From Ascoidea asiatica (Eukaryota > Ascomycota > Saccharomycetes > Ascoideales > Ascoideaceae), in assembly GCA_001600695.1 (NCBI GenBank), contig BCKQ01000005.1, positions 384,593 to 448,592 on the forward strand: DNA of 64,000 bases. The letters run 5' to 3'. Position numbers and translations under genes: made by a program. Positions 22,501-31,385 of the stretch are shown piece after piece. Under the pieces are notes generated by a model. That model searched no databases. It was not told the DNA's origin and saw nothing but the letters and a program-made list of their open reading frames with translations. Every line of letters starts with the position of its first letter. Within the stretch, counting starts at the first letter, position 1.

Positions 22501-23146
22501 GAATGGGAATGTTTTTCAATACTAACTGATCTAATAAAGCCTTATCTGTCACCACATGAGGTACTGCTTGTGATAAATTTTTCAATGAAAATGAATAAGA
22601 AGCTAAATTTTTAAACCATAGTTCCTTCTTCGAATCTGATAAAATGGCATCGTTTGGAGGTCTGAAAGTTGAAGGAGAATTTATTTTATTAAATATATTA
22701 TTTCTTAAATTTAAAGATATCAATAAATTTTCAGACAATTTATCCAAAGTGCCTTTATTTCTATTGCTAGATTTTAAATTTGAATAAACTGAACTTCTTG
22801 CAGAAATAAGCTCATTATTAACTGATGAAGGTTCGATAAAGCCTTTATCTAAATGAGAAATTGTTATTAGATCCTCCGTTGAAGTATGTTTCCATGGAAA
22901 GAAATCTGGATATTTAGTGAAGCTTGACTCACTGTCAATATTAATTTTAGAGTTATTTTCAATCCGTTTTAAAACAAATGGAGATATTGAATTATCTTCG
23001 GCTGTAAAAGAATGAACATTTGAATCAGGTCTAAGAAGTAAATATCGTTGATGAATAAGATCCTCAATGGGTGTCTTCAGATTAATCTTTTGATTGTCTA
23101 ATTTGTTACTTCCAAAAGAGGAGTGATTGCTTGTTCTCCCTTTCAT
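16511..23146 (-). CDS. SRB8: Mediator kinase-module subunit 12 (Med12/Srb8)
   Basis: The ORF encodes 2211 residues from the ATG at 23146; the frame upstream extends only from a non-ATG codon. The N-terminus has the Med12 signatures: YPDFFPWKHTSTEDLI, ISARSSVYSNL, FRPPNDAILSDSKKELWFKN and IPIQRAIWLVKCIALNES. Med12 activates Cdk8-cyclin C in the Mediator kinase module and acts in repression and activation by RNA polymerase II. S. cerevisiae Srb8 has about 1430 residues, so this copy is unusually long, with Asn/Ser-rich inserts after about residue 250 and a long C-terminal region I cannot assign. One undetermined base (N) at 18714 leaves codon 1478 as ANT (Asn, Ser, Thr or Ile). No frameshift is seen. 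Confidence 0.92.
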   Translation of the reverse strand: MKGRTSNHSSFGSNKLDNQKINLKTPIEDLIHQRYLLLRPDSNVHSFTAEDNSISPFVLKRIENNSKINIDSESSFTKYPDFFPWKHTSTEDLITISHLDKGFIEPSSVNNELISARSSVYSNLKSSNRNKGTLDKLSENLLISLNLRNNIFNKINSPSTFRPPNDAILSDSKKELWFKNLASYSFSLKNLSQAVPHVVTDKALLDQLVLKNIPIQRAIWLVKCIALNESKSIARSATNYSHLSSRQGQHQNQEHAQFQNNNINISQNQSKNVDLNWINDWSTQIIIYMENLTYFYSNSFSMNYINLNNFEGPPSNSDGLPNSINTNFNKSTNIPSNEKLSSSLSLTNTSNLKFKLNYMKRLILALFNERLINRNIFINWLINNFLKKATRPSDILLALSLLRVFLPYLFHNHYQILNPSSQDVNLKESTFLLNPNFFLRCLIDILTKKYDLVLTKFNLGNVLFNFASLNSNSGIPTSLSNMNTPSNINGYSFQNMNDFTTNFQNQSPINFGNSPTVINLHSSNYTSINNGISNSLLSNLDSTSKSYIESMKINRLLQKSKLYILFNIKKILNFLFLKNSRLFILNDLTLRNDSINFQPSDWLQTKKIILNYNILGIRVPKFSPKSDISQKNVANLFADKIPLPLSFSISINDVNYYYLKNLSAKGKTLCFESNIVQLKNSVFSKICKKNESILKNMQNERQEENRTCKEHHEIKEQEIKNTGRQNEHSEIITLLDDMLQQKDNFLQDFSQGDHINFNDDLIRKHITDFLKLFNSMDSKSSNSTNSKREAAKTTKKEKINPYYQFKNKLNRIIMLIFQDFSLIFQFLFFSQSAEIRENAVKIDQQKAFNKFKFSSNSIDTVKNNIRSVLYWCVNFYSVGNLDFNSFDDNDELVFENKRLIVYTIFNKFLAESRFFLNELLSSLKLSNSQSENIKKGNIPDSFNRKIVMSNLVTFLQNEILDFIFSIKDDDLVNFGFIDQVKKNGTEDFSQINQANLINPFNRVIKTNGESISVKTVNLHQLIILLNLIFKNNLFSINTYLRRLISSGILMHNSKSSKNVKVLNIFHFLILKNLKIEIVLNNSQLKLTMKHLKSNVQSFLEEFGASDFETSVFSGNLNLEEKLKKGKLIIENNIIPFLIDECGDNVLEEDLDFLFRLEIGIKMYLGDFLSEKLKSFLHAPKDLESSLIAIDNQTSEISEGYQRDFDELNIDTNIEDSIRQFKFGKNKISFLLLLFQRFYSVENFFCLLKEILVINAYGENFSESKYIGISVSPTSPISPITPLNDTECPIINSMVSIQLNYEELYLLLMILDNYKYVLNYYLDKSCLEFEFLSRNSQNALTSDAFSNISASLSIADILALSINNTSVKNKESGLNYDVHLNFVDMFKLIVDSYYKLISNDPYFFNNLNSDYFNDINFENQFEMQDDDEKDYSFNYDFIVFWKVYLNNFGLFLKQAGKQKNTVISGVEENNEDLRVQNVXDWRQHNFIIALQNQLTYLISNELKMNEPTSHGFSNYLNLNDNNVILFNRLLSKVSNLELDFNLNVSELNDFDGFYYNIEIILNKLVAEIDEKNQENLYNLVTLLNFFKKKISSERFKKSILLYIQKQVSRFSRFLKSELYSKFIRDLCFFLLNEFISLKDLIENFNPFQSDGLINGNRNEELVSVHDYFVSIILDLFFCDFNLLYLDKKAESFFENFFRLKCSKKAILESGVELILNLILLYFKFKKKLKRCSYSLLFSNNAILRKGFYISQISRILVRALRSDNSATINKIAGYYDCLELFLGMIDLIILYPSMMFSDFLYDSSKRAELLFSIKNYYGKVNTELFYKKMSTNLQIAKDQNYILCQFFSTLLFNLGEKKIKKFNNINSFQEILDKLLHFCYITNINGTKIRFDRFGNLFYYLNENQRELLIKYASQLFLNSKEIPAVCTKLVGPEKFIEKKNFNKFSNLSPYISCLLTSCYHDESFNFLKSSNTLFGESIMNYSNEIVSRVMRPNNKYSGKDFTMSFVILFKILVIFTDYLVHCTTNELFKPKALNANFFKRFVMLSNSGFIKSNTKLKSLLNIVLGSYKLKLDTLRLMNSKPIIYQLFNSLSSIENPRCNDRAISLDSIDEDGCDSSDLFSIGSGSENLLLFERCLNCDFDDILENPINNENQVNEDFLDNLYLYNYENNCYLELNINPYEIIEDVNPITRFNDSAISLQLFNASIEKENPP

Positions 23147-23632
23147 AATGTGATATCTGTGGTATGTACATTGAGTCTTTCTTAAAAATTTAAATAAGCT
23201 CAATCATTCAAAGCTATATTCTAAACCAGATTATTTTGTTCATGAATGATAAATAACTTTTTGTAAAATCAGTTTTCAAAAATCTATCGCCCTTTCTTCC
23301 TTTTTAGTGATTTTCTCTCAATATTATTGAATGTATGCTTGTTAATAGAATACTTAACTATTTGAAATAACTTTAGTTAACTACGTACGGTCGGGAGAAT
23401 TTCTTCTGGAGTAACCTCGGTATTTGCGTCCGGATTAAACCAGTTTCGATTAATTACTGTTTTAAGAGAAGTTAGGTAAATTAGTGTACGTATGCTATTT
23501 ATTTTTATGTTTTTATCAGTTTATTTTGTTACTTTTAAGCAATTTCTTATTCTGAAAATACTGTTTTACAGATATCCAAGCAGTTCTTTCCAAAGAAAAT
23601 GTTTTAGGTAAAATTGATGTTTCTTCCAAGTT
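23147..23632. promoter_or_regulatory. MED12 upstream region
   Basis: This 486-bp gap lies between the MED12 start and the PRM10 stop. A GC-richer patch at 23385-23445 includes TCGGGAG, CCTCGG and GCGTCCGGAT, possibly Zn2Cys6-type half-sites. No gene is seen. Confidence 0.4.
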
Positions 23633-25578
23633 TTAAAGAGCAAATATAGGAGTTTTCTTTTTTCCAAATGGATAAACTACTAGTGTAGAAACAAATAATC
23701 CTACAGATATTCCAAGGGCAATTTCAATCATTGCTATTCCAAAAGAGAGACTACCAGAGCCACTTGTTGTTGTTGTATCAGTTGTTGTCGTGCTATTATT
23801 TACAATGCTATTTGCAGTCTCTATTCCAGATAAAAGAGTTCCTTTGGCATTTCCCGGTACTTGCAAAAAAATTGCTGGAAGCATTGAAGCAACAGCAAGA
23901 CCTTTATAAACTCTAGAATATAAATTAGCTAATACTCCTATGACAAGTGCGGATATAGCTGCTGTTAATTCAGTATTAGAACTGAAATGCATTTGCGAAA
24001 AATAACTAACCAAATATCCTATTGAGGCAATAGAAATCATTGATGGAATCTGGGTCCATTTGGCTTGATTTACTAAAGATAATGACAATGAAAACATAGG
24101 AACAAATAAAAGTCTATACCAAGGATTAATACTTTTTGGGCATGAAGTTTCTGAGGAAGCACCTTTATCAATCCATCCATATAACGCTGCTCCTAATGTT
24201 ATTCCAAATCCTAGAAATAATGAATAAATTATCGCGTAAAACATTCTAACTGATCCAGCAACAATATTTCTTGATTGAATTTCAAGTGATCCACATAAAA
24301 TTATATATCCAGGTAGTATTAAAGCTAAAGAACCTTGAGTAACAGCAGAAAAACAAATTGTGTTATTGTTATTGATTGATCCTAATGCCCTTCCTAAAAA
24401 GCTCACAACAATAGATGCTGCAACTTCAAATACATTTGAGTAAAGTTTAGATCTTGGATTAATATAAAATTGTAAAAAGCCAACACATGATCCTATTATA
24501 AAAGAAATTGGCATATCAATCCAATTACCTCCAAATGCAAAAGGAGTTACCATCGCTGAACCAAAACCATAAATTAGTACACACATAAATGGACTATATA
24601 GTGGTTTTGTACATAGTATTTCATCAAGTTCTTTTGAGGCGTCCTCAACTCCTTTATAATCATGTACAACCTCTTTATAAATTTTATGAACTTGTGAAAG
24701 TTTATATAAATTAACACCTTCTGGGGATTTTACTAATTGCATTTCCGAAGTTCTTGTTGAGGCATCTCCAAATGAAATTATCATACAACCGGGAATATAT
24801 AGAACTTGTGTTTCAATTTCAAGAACTTTTGCTGTCATTGTTATCATTTCTTCAAGTCTATGAGTCGGAGCACCATAAAGCATTAAACCTTTACACATTC
24901 TTAACACAAACCTTTGTCTATGTAAGATATCAGCTATATGAACAGTAATTTTTGCTTCCATTGCCTCATTATTGAAAATTTTCAAAAAAGAATTTTTTGT
25001 TGTTAATTTTGGTCTTTGAGGTAATCCAATAGAAGTAGAATTCATTGGTGAATGAGGAGGAGAAGAATGTTTAAATGAATTTAAAGAAGACGTTGATCCA
25101 AGTTTAAAATGTTTATAAAATGTTGGAGATAAAGACCTACGATTTGTAGGAGATGATTCGTTACTTTTTGCAATTGAAGGTGTTGGACTTTTATCTCCTT
25201 TTCTTCCTCTTCCTAATTTTGTTCCTGTTCCTGTTTTATTTCCAATTTTTGCTTGTAATAAAGTATCATCAACATAATTTTCATTATTATTAAAATTCAG
25301 TTTTGACAGATTCAAAAAAGAATAGGATTTAGATTTGAAAAAAGAAGGTCTTGAAGGATTATTTGAATTTTGCTTTTGATTAGAATCAATTTTTTGATAT
25401 TTAAAGTTATTTGAATCTTGAATATTTTGATTTTGATATAATTTTAGTAATGAACCAAGGACTCCAGTTCGAACAGTGTCAACATTATTGAACTGACTAG
25501 CTTTTCTATCATTATTGGAATTGCTACTTTCATTATTATTATTATTGTTATTATTGGTATCACGATCAATATTATTGC

Positions 25579-25612
<34 letters not shown>

Positions 25613-26539
25613 ATTGTTATTAATATTATTATTATTATTATTGTCATTGCTTTTACCTTGATCATCATTATTTGAATTGTTTTCGGATTGATTAATTAAA
25701 GAAATTGTTGAATAATTAATATTTTGAGCTTCATAAATTCCTTTATCACTTCTAAGATATGAATTTATATTCGGTGTTAAAAAATCTAAATTTATATCTT
25801 TTGGATTTAAATTTAAATTCAAATTAGGATCAGTTTTGTTGATTTTGTTAGCTTTATTAAATTTTGAAAATTTATTAGCTTTAATTTTATCTTTATGACT
25901 AATTTTATTATTATTGTTATGAGATTGAACAAAATTTGAAGCGGTTCTATTTGAATCAGATAAATGAACTAAATGTATAGAATTCTCTTCATCATTTTTT
26001 TTTGAAGGTTTATTATTAAGTAAACTTGGTGTTAAAGAGAAATTGCTATTAATTGTTGGTAGTTTTGATAAAAATTTTGTGGAAAAAAAATTTTTGTTTT
26101 TAAATTTAGATTTTAAATTTGAATCCGAATTTGAAACTAAAGAAATTTGAATATTATCATCGCTATTATTATTATTAATATCACTGGAAATCTCTCTATT
26201 AGTGGTGATATTTGGAAAATCACCATTATTGTTTTTATTATATTTTTTATTGTTCTTATTAATATTTGTTGACATTACCAGATGAGATTGGGTGGAATCA
26301 TCAGAGGTGGTAGAGGAAGAATCATTTTCATTAATTACATCATCTTGAAGAGATTTTGGTTTATTGGTATTATCATTATATATTTTATTATTTTTAATTT
26401 CATTATAATTATTAAGGTCGTTGACATTATTATGAGCAAAGTTCAAATTATCTGAACTTTCACCATTGGTATCAAAAACTTGTATTTTTGGCCTGTTCAG
26501 CATACTTTTTGAAGAAGATTCATCTTTTTTAGAAGGCAT
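23633..26539 (-). CDS. PRM10: Prm10-like membrane protein (ThrE family)
   Basis: The ORF encodes 968 residues from the ATG at 26539; a longer frame would need a TTG start. Residues 1 to about 540 are low-complexity, with Asn runs, and presumably cytosolic. The C-terminal part has the ThrE fold: FVLRMCKGLMLYGAPTHRLE, VLYIPGCMIISFGD and about ten membrane spans, including a second ThrE-like half (SLVNQAKWTQIPSMISIASI). Bacterial relatives export threonine and serine. In S. cerevisiae PRM10 is pheromone-regulated and its substrate is unknown. It is longer than most relatives because of the N-terminal extension. Confidence 0.88.
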
Positions 26540-27795
26540 TAGAAAGCAAAAAAAAAAAGTTGAAATTAGAATTAACAAATATTTTCAGATTCTTTTAAGT
26601 CTTGTTCAAATTCTTTTTTTTTTTTTCAATTTGTGTAATTTTTTGATCAATTATTTTTAAAACTTGTAAAAAACGAAAATTATAAGGTTATTCTATCAAA
26701 ATATATATATCCAGTTATATTTGGATCGAAAAATTAATAAAATTTCAAAAGATGATTGAATTAAGAAGTAGTGAAGAATTAAATGAATAATTATCGAGAG
26801 CCAATTAATATCTAATGCATCGGATCGGTATAGGAGGGTGTAACGTCATGGAGCAAATAGAGTTTGAAGGGCTGAGATGAATAAGGCTGGTGAATCCGTT
26901 ACTGGAGTAACAAGAGGATTCAGTTTAATAAGAAGAGTGTAATAATACATAAGTACGTAACTACGGTAATAAAAAAAGCAAAATCACGTGTGTAGGTGCT
27001 AGGCCTTTTTTCTTTATATATCCATATCCGAATTGTTGGAACTCGGAGTAGTCACGTTTTATATATAAAAAAAATATGCATAAGAAAGTCGACAGATTCA
27101 TCTACGTTTGAGTTTGCAAGTTACCTAAATGAGCTTTTGCGCCGCTATTGATCTGGTGCTAGGTTGACATCAAAATACAAGGTCACGTGGGTTTACAAAC
27201 TTTAGCCAAATGCTAGATAAGGTGAGTTTCACCAAGAAAACGTGCCTCACCGCAGCCACAGTTGTTACCGACCACAAGCGAGATCCGAGGTGGACTGGAA
27301 ACTTATCTGACATCAGATAATTTCAGATTACTTAGTGACTATCTCAGATTATTACTGTTATCTGATTATCTGAATCAAGAAAACACAGGAAACACACACA
27401 GCCAGCAGAATGCAAACGAGTGAAACTATGCCATTGCAATTGTTAATCGATAGCTTTACCCAAGGTTAATTTTTAATTGATTCTTAATTCTTAGTTCTTA
27501 ATTTATTATTACCAAAATGGAGTTAAATAATAATAACGTTACGTAATAAATAGACTTACAGTACTGTACTACAGTGATATTAAATTACCTATTATTTAGT
27601 TGTAATATCCTATAAATCCAATATAAATTCCTTTTTTTTTTTTGTATATATTAGATTAAATAAAATGATTAAAGACTTATTAAATTCATTATATCTCAAC
27701 AATACAATCAATCTACTTGCTTGTCAAAATACTTATATTCAACCTTACTCAATTTTTAAATCATAAATTATTTACTCTTTTTATGTTTTTGTAAA
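26540..27795. promoter_or_regulatory. divergent promoter PRM10 / Ego3-like gene
   Basis: This 1256-bp region has no supportable ORF. It contains two TCACGTG boxes (26984-26990 and 27183-27189; Cbf1/bHLH-type) and a dense cluster of GATA-factor sites at 27303-27371. Long A/T runs flank both genes. Confidence 0.6.
27303..27371. promoter_or_regulatory. cluster of five WGATAR (GATA-factor) sites
   Basis: Within 69 bp there are TTATCT at 27303, AGATAA at 27315, CTATCT at 27339, TTATCT at 27358 and TTATCT at 27366, all matching WGATAR on one strand or the other. Such clusters are typical of promoters under nitrogen catabolite control by Gln3/Gat1. They lie about 425-490 bp upstream of the Ego3-like ATG. 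Confidence 0.6.
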
Positions 27796-29244
27796 ATGAT
27801 TATTAAAACAGATCCAATAAGTAAATTATTCCAAGATTTTATAGACCCAAATTTTAAATCTTCTAACAGACCGAATTCTTCTCCTTTAGCTTTGGCTCTT
27901 TTAGATTTCGAAGATGGAAACATAATAATTTCAGCTATAAATCATAAGTTATTAGATGATTATTCAACGAAAGAAGGTGATCTAGCTTCAACCAATATTA
28001 AACTTTTATTTCAAGATGATAGAGGTCAAAAAAATATTAACATGAAAGACAATGGAAAAAAACCTAAAATGAACATTGATAATGGTGACAATGATAATAA
28101 ATTTAACTCTAATTCTAACGCTATTTCAATAAATCCTCTTTTAACCATAAATTCTAACAGCTCTCATAATACTTTTCCTTCTTCTACTTCTTCTACTACT
28201 TGTTCTCATACTTCTTTTCTCAATAATAATCATGCTGATAGTAATACTAATAATAATGATCATAGTAATGATAGTAATAGTAATAATAATAGTAATAGTA
28301 GTTATAATAATAATGATAATAATAAATTCAAAATTCTAAACTTAATTTATGACAGGTGTTATAATATCTTTCATTTTTCTTCATATTCTTCTTATTCTTC
28401 TTATTTTACTTACTTTACTTTATATTCTAATTCAAAAAATTCTTCAAAGGCTGAAATAAATCAAAAATTAATTGATTCAAGAAAAAAAAAGAAACAAGAA
28501 TTACAAAATTTAAATAAATTAATCAAATTAAATCAATTAAACGATCAAAAAAGGTATAATTCTCGTTTAATATTAAATTTAATTGCTTTATACTCTTATA
28601 AATGTTTTAAAGTTTATATAGAAAAAATTTTCAACCTACCTAACTCCTTTCCAATATTTGATATAAATAAATCAAATTTATACAATCATAATCATAATCA
28701 TAACCAATCTCAATCTCAATCCCAATCTCAATGCCAATCTCAATCTCAATCTCTTCCTCCAATATTACAACCTTCAAAAATCAATCAATCGAATTTTTAT
28801 AAATCTAGATATAATTTCTTTGAATTATTTCTCGATGATAAAGTTATATATTTAATTTTATTCTCTCATTCAACAAATTCCAAAAATAACTTACCTGAAA
28901 CTCATTTAGTTTTAAATGATATTTCAAATACTTCTAATGTTATTAATGATAAAAATAACAGTATTAATATTTTTCATAATTCTAAAATTAATCATTCAAA
29001 GTATAATTCAGGTTACAATGCTGATGATGAATCAAGTGATGATAGTGAATCAGATTTAAATCATCATAATGATCAACTAGATTTAAACTTCACTAAACGT
29101 TTCAATTCTTCTCAGTCTTCTAATTTTTCACCAACCTATTCAAATTATATTTTAATGTTTGTATGTGAGAATCAATATTTAAAAGGTATTGCTCAAATGA
29201 GATTAAATAAATTAATTCAGATTCTTCAAGAAAATGGTTTATAA
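27796..29244 (+). CDS. possible roadblock/Ego3(Slm4)-like protein with large low-complexity inserts
   Basis: The ORF encodes 482 residues. The N-terminus (DPISKLFQDFIDPNF, then LALALLDFEDGNIIISAINH) and C-terminus (NYILMFVCENQYLKGIAQMR plus NKLIQILQENGL) resemble the first helix-strand pair and last strand-helix of roadblock/LC7 proteins such as S. cerevisiae Ego3/Slm4, which is only 162 residues. The middle is filled by Asn/Ser runs, HNHN and QSQS repeats (28690-28755) and a Lys-rich coiled stretch. Ego3 is part of the vacuolar EGO complex that tethers Rag GTPases to TORC1. The similarity is by eye and weak; otherwise this is a hypothetical low-complexity protein. Confidence 0.5.
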   Translation: MIIKTDPISKLFQDFIDPNFKSSNRPNSSPLALALLDFEDGNIIISAINHKLLDDYSTKEGDLASTNIKLLFQDDRGQKNINMKDNGKKPKMNIDNGDNDNKFNSNSNAISINPLLTINSNSSHNTFPSSTSSTTCSHTSFLNNNHADSNTNNNDHSNDSNSNNNSNSSYNNNDNNKFKILNLIYDRCYNIFHFSSYSSYSSYFTYFTLYSNSKNSSKAEINQKLIDSRKKKKQELQNLNKLIKLNQLNDQKRYNSRLILNLIALYSYKCFKVYIEKIFNLPNSFPIFDINKSNLYNHNHNHNQSQSQSQSQCQSQSQSLPPILQPSKINQSNFYKSRYNFFELFLDDKVIYLILFSHSTNSKNNLPETHLVLNDISNTSNVINDKNNSINIFHNSKINHSKYNSGYNADDESSDDSESDLNHHNDQLDLNFTKRFNSSQSSNFSPTYSNYILMFVCENQYLKGIAQMRLNKLIQILQENGL

Positions 29245-29725
29245 ATAGTTTTTAATTTCTATATTTCCATTTTTCTATATTTCTATATTTCTAAATTTCT
29301 ATATTTTTTTTTGCTTTATATATTATATTATATTTTTTATATAGTCTTTAAGTTTTCATTTTCTTCTTCATTTTTTCTGTCTTTTTATCAATTGTGTTAT
29401 AAATATATTCTCAATTCTTTAACTTTTTATTTCACTAAATTACACTTTCATATCAATCGAATCTTCATTCATTTTATCACCACCATATTCTGAAACCGAA
29501 AATGTTTGATTAGTAGTTGTAGTTTATCCTCCTCGAGCACGGCCTCTGATAGGCTGTTTTTTTTTTGAAGCTCTACGGTGCTATTTCTAGTATCTGCCTA
29601 TTGTTTTCCACCATGTTTGCCTATTTGCTTATCTTCTAGTTATTATTTTTCTTTTTATTTTGAGAACGTTTTATTCTTCATTACACTAATCTAGTTGGTG
29701 ACTATCATAACTAAATATTAGGATC
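29245..29725. other. intergenic region upstream of the FAD oxidase gene
   Basis: It is AT- and T-rich with one GC-richer patch (29530-29580, CTCGAGCACGGCCTCTGATAGG). No gene or RNA is recognised. Confidence 0.4.
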
Positions 29726-31027
29726 ATGGAGTCTACCTCAAAAACAATAATTGTTGTTGGTTGTGGTGCTTTCGGGCTTTCTACTATTATTGAATTATCT
29801 AGTAGATATCCAAGTTATAATATATTAGCCTTCGATGCCTATGAAATACCATCTCCAATCGCTGCTGCTAATGATTACAACAAAATTATAAGAACAGAAT
29901 ATTCGGACATTGATTATACAAAATTAGCTGTTGAAGCTTTAAATCATTGGGAGTCTAATCCAATATATTCCAAAAATTTTCATAAAACTGGAAGATTAAT
30001 CATCTCTCCTATTGATTTAGAAAAAAATTCAACAAGATTAGACTTTGAAGAAAAAGGTATATCTAACTTAAAAAGGATTGGAATTGATATAACTAAAAAT
30101 ATTACAAGATATAAGAGTGGTAAAGACATTTCCTCGAATTTTGCCCATTTTAAAAATAATAAATTAGATAAAATTGATGCCAAATTCAATAAAGATGCAG
30201 GTTATGCCCATTCTGCGAATACTTTAATTTCTGCTTATAATTTTTGTAAAACAAAAAAAAATATTAAATTTTATCTTGGTGGTTCATTAGGAAAAATCAT
30301 CAAAATCAATTCTAATAATGTCATTAACAAAGAAGGTAAGAAGTTTTTTGGTGACAGAATTGTAATTACTTCTGGTGCTGCTTCTTCTTATTTATTAGAT
30401 TTTCAAAATCAGTTAAAAGCAACTGGCTTGTTTGTAACTCATTTACAATTATCTGAAAGTGAATACGAAAAGTTCGAAGATATGCCTGTCTTCTTTTGGT
30501 CTGAAAGGGGTTATTTTTTCCCTCCTGATCCAATAGATCATAAACTAAAATTTGCTTTAACATTTATTGATACAAATAACACAATTCAATCTCCTTTTGA
30601 TTCAAATTCTTTAATATCTTTGCCTAGATATAAAACTGATTTTAAGAATGATACTTGTCCAATAGAAAGTGATTACTATCTTAGATCTTTATTATCTGAT
30701 ATTATTCCAGAATTGTCAAATCATCCATTAATTGATTCTAAATGTTGTTGGATTTCTGACACTGTTGATTCCAATTTTTTAATAGATAAAGTCCCTTATT
30801 TATCTAATGTCTTTGTAGCAACAGGTGATTCAGGTCATGGTTTCAAATTTATGCCAAATATTGGCCAATATATTGTAGATAGAATCGAAAACAAACTATC
30901 AAATTCCCTTAAAAAAAAATGGAAATGGAGAACAAACCCTCAATGGCCCACTAGAATAGGCTACAGAAATCAGCGTCTACATTTAGAAATGAATCAATTA
31001 CTCTTTAGGTTAGAGCCAAAACTATAA
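29726..31027 (+). CDS. FAD-dependent amine oxidase (fructosyl amino acid / L-pipecolate oxidase family)
   Basis: This 433-residue flavoprotein belongs to the monomeric sarcosine oxidase/amadoriase group. The N-terminal Rossmann loop is VVGCGAFGLSTIIEL, followed by AANDYNKIIRTEYSD, a family signature. Near the C-terminus are CCWISDTVDSNFLI and GDSGHGFKFMPNIGQ. A Cys at 340 or 341 fits the position that binds FAD covalently in relatives. Members oxidise Amadori products, L-pipecolate, L-saccharopine or sarcosine, making hydrogen peroxide. The substrate cannot be told from sequence alone. No targeting signal is obvious; the C-terminus (RLEPKL) is not a canonical PTS1, which many relatives have. 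Confidence 0.85.
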   Translation: MESTSKTIIVVGCGAFGLSTIIELSSRYPSYNILAFDAYEIPSPIAAANDYNKIIRTEYSDIDYTKLAVEALNHWESNPIYSKNFHKTGRLIISPIDLEKNSTRLDFEEKGISNLKRIGIDITKNITRYKSGKDISSNFAHFKNNKLDKIDAKFNKDAGYAHSANTLISAYNFCKTKKNIKFYLGGSLGKIIKINSNNVINKEGKKFFGDRIVITSGAASSYLLDFQNQLKATGLFVTHLQLSESEYEKFEDMPVFFWSERGYFFPPDPIDHKLKFALTFIDTNNTIQSPFDSNSLISLPRYKTDFKNDTCPIESDYYLRSLLSDIIPELSNHPLIDSKCCWISDTVDSNFLIDKVPYLSNVFVATGDSGHGFKFMPNIGQYIVDRIENKLSNSLKKKWKWRTNPQWPTRIGYRNQRLHLEMNQLLFRLEPKL

Positions 31028-31385
31028 TCCCTATTTTTATTCAATATTCTTTATTTTTTTCCAACCTACATTCAAATAACTAAACTTTTATAAAAGACAT
31101 TAGAATCAATAGAAAATATAAAATAAATAGTAAAAATTCAACACTATCAAGATTATAAATCGCAAATGCATAGAGTAAAAATATATGAACTTAATCAAAA
31201 TACTAATATCAAAGAATAGTAAACTCATCACTCATAACGGCTAACTTCTACCATAAGAAAAAATGAATTGAATTAGAAAGAGAGGATAAACAAAAAAATT
31301 GAAATTCTACATTGAAGCAGAGTTGATATATTCCTCATTGAGTATCAAAAATATAAATTTATTTAAAAAATTCTTGGACATAATT
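31028..31385. other. convergent intergenic region
   Basis: This is the 3'-to-3' gap between the oxidase and the F-box gene. The sequence is AT-rich and serves both 3' UTRs. I see no further feature. Confidence 0.5.
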
